A stretch of DNA of 58,747 nt from Lentimicrobium sp. L6 (lineage in GTDB: Bacteria > Bacteroidota > Bacteroidia > Bacteroidales > UBA12170): NCBI RefSeq assembly GCF_013166655.1, contig NZ_JABKCA010000026.1, positions 1 through 58,747 of the forward strand. Reading direction: 5' to 3'. Position 1 is the stretch's first letter. Each line of letters opens with the position of its first letter. The translations under genes and the position numbers were made by a program. The notes under the pieces are model-generated. The model saw only the letters and a list, made by a program, of their open reading frames with translations, did not search any database and had not been told where the DNA came from. This document shows positions 52,358 to 58,747 of this stretch, one piece after another.

Positions 52358-55300
52358 TTGAAAACAATAACCTTTAAAATATTTTTTGTACTTGCATTTT
52401 TAGCAGGTTTCAATATCGTGTTTCCTAACACCTTTATCGATATTATTAAGTTAAAACCTCAGCTAAAGCCCAGAAATATTAAATCTGAAGAAATGCAATC
52501 CTTTTATGACGGAGGCATTTACTATTATAATAATGCTGAATATATTTATGCCGAGCAAGCCTTTTTAAAAGTCATAAACACGGCTGAAAAACCACAAGAT
52601 AAAAAAATACTTTCCTATTCTTTTCATTTTTTAGGTAATATCGAAAGCTGGAAATCCAATTTTTCACAATCCATATATTATCATAAAAAGGCTCACAAAT
52701 TGTTTCTTGAATTAAAAAATTCGGAATATGTAGCTATCTCAAACAATAAAATTTCATTTGGTTTTACCTCTTTGGGTGAGTATGACAGTACTCTGGTTTA
52801 TTGTCAAAGTAATATTAAAAACAGAAAATTAATTGAAGCCAATTATGCAGTGCTAAATTCTTATAAAGTTATAGCAGGAACTTATGCAAGACTTTATAAT
52901 TACAAATTATCTTACCAATATTTGCAGGAAGCCATAGAATACGCCGAAGAATTGGGAGATAATCAATCATTAGGTGAGATGTATTTAACAGCAGGTTTAT
53001 TATTCCTGAATAATCATGTAAACAAAGATATAGCACTGGAGTATTTACTTGAAGCACAAGGCCTTTTTGAAGACCAAAAGAATAAGATATACATCAACTT
53101 GACGAAGCTTCAGATTGGTGATGTTTATTTCAAAACTGGAAATGATACTCTAGCAATGAAGTATTATAATGAAGCAATTGCAAGCACTCGGCAAAGCAAT
53201 TATGCCATGCTCTCTGCTGCAAACCATAAAATAGGGATGGTATTTAAAGAAGGAGGTGAGTATGAGAAAGCATTGGAATACTTGCAAAAAAGTATTGATG
53301 GAATGTGTAAGGTATGCCCCGAAATTCAAATACATCAAACACTGATAGAAGCTGCCCGCACTTCTATAATTACAGGCGATTCAGCACAAGCTTTTATATA
53401 TTTAAATCGATCAAAAAATATTGCAAGCGAATCTGAGTCACGTTTAGAAATGGCCATATCTTATAAAGAATTGGGAATTTACTACCAATTGATTAATAAT
53501 AACGATAGCTCCATTTACTATTTAGAACTTTCACATCATCTCGCTATAGATTTAGGATTACCCAAGAGGATAAAAACAACTGCTGAATTACTGAGTGAGA
53601 AATACTATTTAAATGGGAAATATAAAACTGCATCCAATTATTTGAAGATGGCCATTCAAATGAACGATAGTTTAGCAAGTATTGAAAAGTATAATGAGGT
53701 GGCAAAACTTGAAATGAGGTTTGAAATTGAAAAAAAAGAAGCAGAAATCTCAAAACAAAAGCTCCTCAGAAATTCTTTTATTGGGGGCGCATTTTTACTC
53801 GTTATTTTCGGATTAATGCTTTGGAGAGCTTACCGAAACAAAAAAAAGGACAACCAGCTACTGGCAGAACAAAAAGCCGAGATTCAGGAAATTTCAAATA
53901 TACTTCAACAATCCACCAAGCGCAAACTCGACTTCTTTACCAATATCTCTCATGAAATTCGGACGCCCTTAACATTGATAAAATCACCTTTGGAAAGAAT
54001 TCTTAAATCAGAAACACAAGAAGAGGAAATTGGAAATCAACTTCAACTGGCCATCAAGAATACAAACAAATTGAAATCACTAGTGAATCAAATCCTTGAT
54101 TTACAAAAGCTCGATGAGGATTTATTATGTTTGGATCTATCTGAATTTGAAATCATCTCCTTTTGCAAAGAAATAGTGGCTTCCTTCGAAGGCTATTCCT
54201 CTCAAAACCATTGCAAGCTTATCTTTGAAGCAAATATTGCTAAAGCTCAAATCAAATTCGACCAAGGACGTTTGCAATCCATCATCACAAACTTATTATC
54301 CAATGCTTTCAAGTTTAATAAAGAGAATGGTGAGGTTGACTTCAAACTTCATTTAAACCAACAGCAACTAGGTTTAGAAATTAGTGATACTGGAAAAGGG
54401 ATGAATGGCGAACATATTAAAAAACTGGGAGAGAGATATTATCAAATAGAGGATTCCAATACAAATGTTGAGGGCAGTGGTATTGGTTTGGCTTATGTCA
54501 AAGAAATTGTAGCCCTGGCAAAAGGAAAATTTAGCGTTTCCAGTGAACCGGGAAAGGGTACAGATATTACCATCTCCTTGCCTCTTGAGAGCGTTGAAAT
54601 TCAGGAAGGAACTCCTATTAAGCTCGAAATGATAAACCGAGATCAAAATGTAAATCAATTTGAAAACCTGAACTTGGAGCCCAATGAAAATCCGCAGATT
54701 TTAATCGTTGAAGATAATGATGAATTGCGCTTGTTTTTACGAGACCTGTTTTCTCCTTCCTATCAGGTTATTTGTGCCAAGGATGGTGAAGAAGGAAAGG
54801 ACTTGGCTTTAAAACACCTTCCCGATTTAATAATCAGTGATGTGATGATGCCCAAGATGCAAGGCAATGAATTGTGTAAATTGCTTAAAAATGATATCAA
54901 TACCAGCCACATCACCATTATCCTATTTACCGCTATAGGTGGAGCTGACAGTATCATTGATGGCTACGATTGTGGAGCTGATGATTATATCGTCAAGCCC
55001 TTTGATACAGATGTATTGCTTAAAAAAGTACTTAACATCATTTCAACAGGAGAAAATGCCAGAAAGAAATTCAGCTTCACTGATATGGAGCACTCGAAAA
55101 ATATTTACTCCGATTTCGACAAGAAATTTCTTGAAGATTGCAAATCTATTATTAAGACTAACCTCGACAATACTCATTTTACAGTTGAATTTTTTGCGGA
55201 AAACTTGAGTATGCATAGAAGGACCCTATTACGTAAATTTAATGCCTTAACGGGTAAATCACCAATAGATCTGATCAGACATAGCAGAATGACTCAAGCT

Positions 55301-55435
55301 GCCAAATTACTCAAAGAAAAATACCGTGTAAACGAAGTGGCCTTGATGGTGGGTTATGAAGATACCAAGCGATTTAGTCAGGCATTTAAACAATTTCATG
55401 GTGTCTCACCTTCCAACTTTCAACAAGGATTTTAG
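52358..55435 (+). CDS. Hybrid two-component regulator: TPR sensor, histidine kinase, receiver, AraC
   Basis: This 1025-residue one-polypeptide regulator is read from TTG 52358 because an in-frame stop precedes it and the TTG gives a good signal/anchor (about 5-24). Periplasmic TPR repeats span about 45-460, with one transmembrane helix at about 470-490. The HisKA motif FTNISHEIRTPL has His532, followed by HATPase N, G1 and G2 boxes (LLSNAFKFN, DTGKGM, GSGIGLAY). The receiver has phosphoacceptor Asp828 in SDVMMPKM. An AraC-type HTH ends the chain (about 920-1025, MHRRTLLRKFNAL, VALMVGYEDTKRFSQAFKQF). TPRs replace the propeller sensor of classic HTCS. It is the sole transcription regulator in the window and a likely controller of its neighbours. 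An alternative later ATG start cannot be excluded. Confidence 0.92.
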   Translation: MKTITFKIFFVLAFLAGFNIVFPNTFIDIIKLKPQLKPRNIKSEEMQSFYDGGIYYYNNAEYIYAEQAFLKVINTAEKPQDKKILSYSFHFLGNIESWKSNFSQSIYYHKKAHKLFLELKNSEYVAISNNKISFGFTSLGEYDSTLVYCQSNIKNRKLIEANYAVLNSYKVIAGTYARLYNYKLSYQYLQEAIEYAEELGDNQSLGEMYLTAGLLFLNNHVNKDIALEYLLEAQGLFEDQKNKIYINLTKLQIGDVYFKTGNDTLAMKYYNEAIASTRQSNYAMLSAANHKIGMVFKEGGEYEKALEYLQKSIDGMCKVCPEIQIHQTLIEAARTSIITGDSAQAFIYLNRSKNIASESESRLEMAISYKELGIYYQLINNNDSSIYYLELSHHLAIDLGLPKRIKTTAELLSEKYYLNGKYKTASNYLKMAIQMNDSLASIEKYNEVAKLEMRFEIEKKEAEISKQKLLRNSFIGGAFLLVIFGLMLWRAYRNKKKDNQLLAEQKAEIQEISNILQQSTKRKLDFFTNISHEIRTPLTLIKSPLERILKSETQEEEIGNQLQLAIKNTNKLKSLVNQILDLQKLDEDLLCLDLSEFEIISFCKEIVASFEGYSSQNHCKLIFEANIAKAQIKFDQGRLQSIITNLLSNAFKFNKENGEVDFKLHLNQQQLGLEISDTGKGMNGEHIKKLGERYYQIEDSNTNVEGSGIGLAYVKEIVALAKGKFSVSSEPGKGTDITISLPLESVEIQEGTPIKLEMINRDQNVNQFENLNLEPNENPQILIVEDNDELRLFLRDLFSPSYQVICAKDGEEGKDLALKHLPDLIISDVMMPKMQGNELCKLLKNDINTSHITIILFTAIGGADSIIDGYDCGADDYIVKPFDTDVLLKKVLNIISTGENARKKFSFTDMEHSKNIYSDFDKKFLEDCKSIIKTNLDNTHFTVEFFAENLSMHRRTLLRKFNALTGKSPIDLIRHSRMTQAAKLLKEKYRVNEVALMVGYEDTKRFSQAFKQFHGVSPSNFQQGF

Positions 55436-55563
55436 AGTCTTTTTCCCTTATTTCTTCTGTTTTTTTTGTGATGTCCAGATTTGCTACTCATACTGTCTCC
55501 ATTTGCAGGCCTAAGTCTGCTGAGTATTTACTTGATTTGTAGAAGATTAATATAAAAACAAAA

Positions 55564-57396
55564 ATGATGTTCAAAAGAATCACATTCATATTATTGGCAA
55601 TTATTTTTAGCCAGGGAATTCTAAAGTCACAGACAAACCAACTGACAGATACCACGGTATATACTCTTGGTTTCTCCACCTATCTTTCACAAATAGATAA
55701 ATATGCATCAGGAGTAGATGTTTATACCGATAACGAAGGTTATTCGTATATTTCAGGTAACACCAAAGACAGAAATTTCCCCGCCACAGAAGGAGCTTAT
55801 CAAACACAATTAAAAGGCGATGGTTTGGCAGATGTCTTTGTAGCAAAATATTCACCCGAAGGAGAACTCGTATTTGCCACACTGATTGGTGGTACAAAAA
55901 GAGAACATCATTCAGGAATAACGGTAGATGATGCAGGTTACATTTATATAGCCGGAGGAACAGAATCTCCAGATTTCCCTACAACTGAGGGAGCCTATGA
56001 CACCAGTTTTAACGGAGCAAAATCGTGGGGCGGGGATGTGTTCGTAACTAAATTAAACCCAATGGGAACTGAAATTGTTTTTTCTACATTTATTGGAGGA
56101 GCGGCTCAAGAAACAATAGGGTCAGGAGGTATTAAGGTTGATTCTAAAGGTAATGTTATTATTGTGGGAGTTACCGCCTCTCATGACTTTCCTTTAACAC
56201 AAGGTGTCATTGATGATAATGATAACTTACATGGTTTCCTCTCTAAATTGAGTCCCGATGGTCACAAATTGCTGTTTTCTACTTTTTTTGGGAGCAGCCA
56301 AAGAGAAGGCATAGCAGGATTTACTATCGATGACAAAGACAATATTTATTTGGTAGGTGCTACCCATACAGCAGGCTTACCTGTAACGGGTAATGCTTTT
56401 CGAAAAGAGATCATGATACCTGAATCCGGATATTTAATGGATCATTTTATAGCCAAAATAAATGCCAGGAATCACAAAACTTCCTATTTAAGCTATTTCG
56501 CAACCAATGCATATACTATGTCATCTGTACAATGGACTAAGCCAAATAGACTGATAGTTTGTGGCAGCACTACTGGAGAAAGCTTCCCGGTAACGGAAAA
56601 TGCAATAAGTAAAATAGGGAAAGGTAAGCTGGATTGCTTTGTATCTGTATTTAATTCTGAAACCATGAGCTTAGAATATGCCAGCCTGTTTGGAGGAAGT
56701 GATGAAGATCGCATTATGTCAGCAAATTTTATTAATAAAGATACCATTGTTGTTGGCGGATTAACAAATTCTGCTGATTTGCCACTTACTGAAAATGCCT
56801 TGTATTCAGAATATCCAACTTGTGAGAAGGCCTTTAACTCCTCATTTCTTGGCCTCAAAAAATCATTCGTTTCTGTTATCGATATTAAAAACAGCAAACT
56901 CCTTTACTCAAGCTACTTTGGTTCCAGTCATTTATTTAGATTTTACCCTGATCAATACGGAAACATCAGTTTTGTTGGTGAAGCAGGAAAGAAATCAGAA
57001 GCAGGAATAACAGGCTTTCCGGTAACTAAAGATGCCACTGAGCCGCCGTCTTATGCAATGGTAGGGCGATTGTTGCTAAACGCTATTCCAAAACCGACGA
57101 AGGAAGAATTGTACAAAGATGTGACTGTTGCTGATGCTATACTGGAAACTTATGTAGGTAAATATGAACTAAGTCCTGGTTTTGCACTGACTATTATCAA
57201 AAAAGAAAATCAGTTGATATTGCAAGTACCTGAACAAGGAGAACATCTCATATTCCCAAGATCCCAAATTGATTTTTTTATAAATGGATCGGTGATTGAA
57301 TTTACATTTAATATAAATGAGGCTGAAGAAGTAGAAAGTATGACTATGCATCCGGATGGAGGAGACGATGTTATATGCAAAATAGTAGAAGAATAA
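55564..57396 (+). CDS. Exported SBBP-repeat propeller with DUF3471-like C-terminus
   Basis: A 610-residue protein with a signal peptide (1-21, FSQGILKSQ). Residues 35-500 contain SBBP-type beta-propeller repeats (DNEGYSYISGNTKDRNFPAT, FVAKYSPEGELVFATLIGG, FVTKLNPMGTEIVFSTFIGG, VDSKGNVIIVG). The last 84 residues (527-610) start LETYVGKYELSPGFALTI, the pattern of the DUF3471-like barrel usually found at the C-terminus of beta-lactamase-like proteins, as in the next gene. That domain on a propeller is unusual and suggests module exchange with the neighbour. No catalytic residues are evident; a ligand-binding surface protein is inferred. Confidence 0.87.
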   Translation: MMFKRITFILLAIIFSQGILKSQTNQLTDTTVYTLGFSTYLSQIDKYASGVDVYTDNEGYSYISGNTKDRNFPATEGAYQTQLKGDGLADVFVAKYSPEGELVFATLIGGTKREHHSGITVDDAGYIYIAGGTESPDFPTTEGAYDTSFNGAKSWGGDVFVTKLNPMGTEIVFSTFIGGAAQETIGSGGIKVDSKGNVIIVGVTASHDFPLTQGVIDDNDNLHGFLSKLSPDGHKLLFSTFFGSSQREGIAGFTIDDKDNIYLVGATHTAGLPVTGNAFRKEIMIPESGYLMDHFIAKINARNHKTSYLSYFATNAYTMSSVQWTKPNRLIVCGSTTGESFPVTENAISKIGKGKLDCFVSVFNSETMSLEYASLFGGSDEDRIMSANFINKDTIVVGGLTNSADLPLTENALYSEYPTCEKAFNSSFLGLKKSFVSVIDIKNSKLLYSSYFGSSHLFRFYPDQYGNISFVGEAGKKSEAGITGFPVTKDATEPPSYAMVGRLLLNAIPKPTKEELYKDVTVADAILETYVGKYELSPGFALTIIKKENQLILQVPEQGEHLIFPRSQIDFFINGSVIEFTFNINEAEEVESMTMHPDGGDDVICKIVEE

Positions 57397-57445
57397 ACAT
57401 AAAGCCAAAGCACAGATGAAATAGCCATAAAAAAACCATAAACAG

Positions 57446-58693
57446 ATGAAACAGTATAGAATCACCCTTATATTTCTTCTGATATCTTTTATCACCATTC
57501 AATGTCAGAATAGTCATAGAAACACAAATCAGAAAGGTCTTCCTACTGAAGTAGTAAAGACTATTGAAAAACGTATAGAGGAGGGTGTTAATCCAAGTAT
57601 AGTTATAGCAATAATAGACTCCTCCAGTATTCAATATTTCAATTTTGGGAAAACTGCGGAAGATGGTAAGGATGTAGATGAAAATACCATCTACGAAATA
57701 GGGTCTATATCTAAAGTATTTACAGCGTTAATTCTTGCCCAACAAGTACAAAATGGTGAACTCAAACTGGAGGATGAAATAAATAAGTTTCTCCCCTATG
57801 ACATTGCAGTTCCTGTGATGGGCGATAAGGATATTACATTTGGCAACCTTACAGATCATACTTCTGGCCTTCCTAGAATGCCAAGCAACTTTAAACCTGC
57901 CAATCCTAACAATCCTTTTGCAGATTATTCAGTAGAACAGATATATGAGTTTATTTCAAATTATCAACCGGTTCGAAGGGTAGGTTCTGAATACGAATAC
58001 TCAAATATTGGTCAAGGTCTTTTAGGGCATTTACTGGCATTGAGTAATAATAGTACCTATGAAGAGATGATGATTCAATCCATTGCAAATCCATTGGATA
58101 TGAACGATACAAGAATTGAATTAACACCGAGAATGAAAGAAAATTTAGCCTTAGGGCATAGTGGCGGGAAGCTTGTTGAAAACTGGGACATCCCAACACT
58201 TCCGGGAGCTGGTGCGATTAAAAGCTCAACTTCAGATATGGCAAAGTTTATTTCTGCTAATCTCGCTTATGTAGATAATTCATTTAGGGAGGCCATAAAG
58301 CTTAGTCATAAAGTAAGACATGATAAAGCAGGTAGCATGTCTGTAGCCATGGCCTGGCATATTAAAAAAGGTGAAGAGGGGGATGTAATATGGCATAATG
58401 GTGGAACAGGTGGATACTCGACTTTTGCTGGATTTGTTAAGGAAACAGGTAAAGGAGTAGTCCTACTTACAAATTCATCAACAAGTGTCGATGATATTGG
58501 CTTCTATTTACTTGATTCAGGATCGGAGTTAAAGGAGCTAAGATTCAAAAGTGAAGCCGTTGATATAGCTGAGGCCACTCTCGAAAAATATGTTGGTTTA
58601 TATGAGTTGAAACCTGAATTCAAAATCACGGTAAGCAAAGAAGGAAAACAACTATTTATTCAGGCTACAGGACAAGAAAGAATAGAGATTTAG
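57446..58693 (+). CDS. Serine hydrolase lipoprotein, class C beta-lactamase fold, truncated C-terminus
   Basis: A 415-residue lipoprotein with lipobox Cys20 (ITIQC). Class C motifs are complete: SxxK as SISK (Ser87, Lys90), YxN as YSN (185-187) and HxG as HNGGTGG (His317). It probably works as a D-Ala-D-Ala peptidase or esterase rather than conferring resistance. From residue 379 a DUF3471-like domain begins LEKYVGLYELKPEFKITV but stops after 37 residues, where the related domain of the preceding protein has 84. The frame after TAG 58691 shows no continuation of the domain within the window. It starts 49 bp after the SBBP gene. Confidence 0.88.
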   Translation: MKQYRITLIFLLISFITIQCQNSHRNTNQKGLPTEVVKTIEKRIEEGVNPSIVIAIIDSSSIQYFNFGKTAEDGKDVDENTIYEIGSISKVFTALILAQQVQNGELKLEDEINKFLPYDIAVPVMGDKDITFGNLTDHTSGLPRMPSNFKPANPNNPFADYSVEQIYEFISNYQPVRRVGSEYEYSNIGQGLLGHLLALSNNSTYEEMMIQSIANPLDMNDTRIELTPRMKENLALGHSGGKLVENWDIPTLPGAGAIKSSTSDMAKFISANLAYVDNSFREAIKLSHKVRHDKAGSMSVAMAWHIKKGEEGDVIWHNGGTGGYSTFAGFVKETGKGVVLLTNSSTSVDDIGFYLLDSGSELKELRFKSEAVDIAEATLEKYVGLYELKPEFKITVSKEGKQLFIQATGQERIEI

Positions 58694-58747
58694 GGTCACA
58701 TAAAAAATTATGGGGAGCAATGGTTTTTAGCCTTTTCATAATTTAAA

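Noticed and set aside
55436-55563. Rho-independent terminator after the hybrid regulator
   Set aside because: There are T runs but no stem-loop before them that I can support.

Overview
The window looks like a chromosomal segment of a marine or free-living Bacteroidota. It is AT-rich. Translation starts lack clear Shine-Dalgarno sequences. Two secreted proteins end in type IX secretion (Por) sorting domains, and there is a one-polypeptide hybrid histidine kinase/AraC regulator. Bacteroidota-style FtsX permeases ending in ALRYE dominate the first half. Every gene I can support as intact lies on the + strand across all 58.7 kb. I see no tRNA, rRNA, CRISPR array, integrase or insertion sequence.

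Region A (1 to about 27.0 kb) is a tandem array of ABC-exporter genes. It has two almost identical MacB/LolD-type ATPases (118-792 and 6643-7317) and ten double-domain MacB/FtsX-type permeases of 771-797 residues, one of them frameshifted (3496-5879). The broken remains of an eleventh permease follow (27009-27386 and 28615-28872). The array shows recent recombination: permeases 1 and 2 share an almost identical 193-bp 3' tract, permeases 3 and 7 are a duplicate pair, and the ATPase is duplicated with its leader. Its gaps hold 7- and 8-bp microsatellites, a large hairpin element, a conserved leader motif and a 125-bp MITE-like element that interrupts one copy of that leader.

Region B (27.4 to 49.0 kb) is a closely packed run of exported or lipid-anchored proteins. 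Six copies of one PD40 (TolB-like) propeller module occur in five genes, alone or fused to a metallo-beta-lactamase fold or FG-GAP repeats. Between them lie two Kelch proteins, a ConA-like (DUF1080-type) protein, an S41-like protease, a TlpA-like lipoprotein, three alpha/beta-hydrolases carrying TPR-like or ankyrin repeats, a second MBL protein with an altered metal motif, a CPBP membrane protease and an Ntn hydrolase with a TPR tail.

Region C (49.0 kb to the end) has an NAD(P)-binding SDR, two serine beta-lactamase-like hydrolases, an M28 aminopeptidase, a TPR-sensor hybrid two-component regulator and an SBBP-repeat protein. That last protein carries the C-terminal domain usually attached to beta-lactamase-like proteins.

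My inference is that region A supplies a family of envelope exporters or mechanotransmitters sharing one kind of ATPase, and regions B and C supply secreted hydrolases and propeller proteins, with the hybrid regulator at 52.4-55.4 kb as the only obvious transcriptional controller. No substrate can be read from the sequence. The most unusual features are the size and internal recombination of the permease array, the permease split around a PD40 gene, and the shuffling of PD40 and DUF3471-like modules among different partners.
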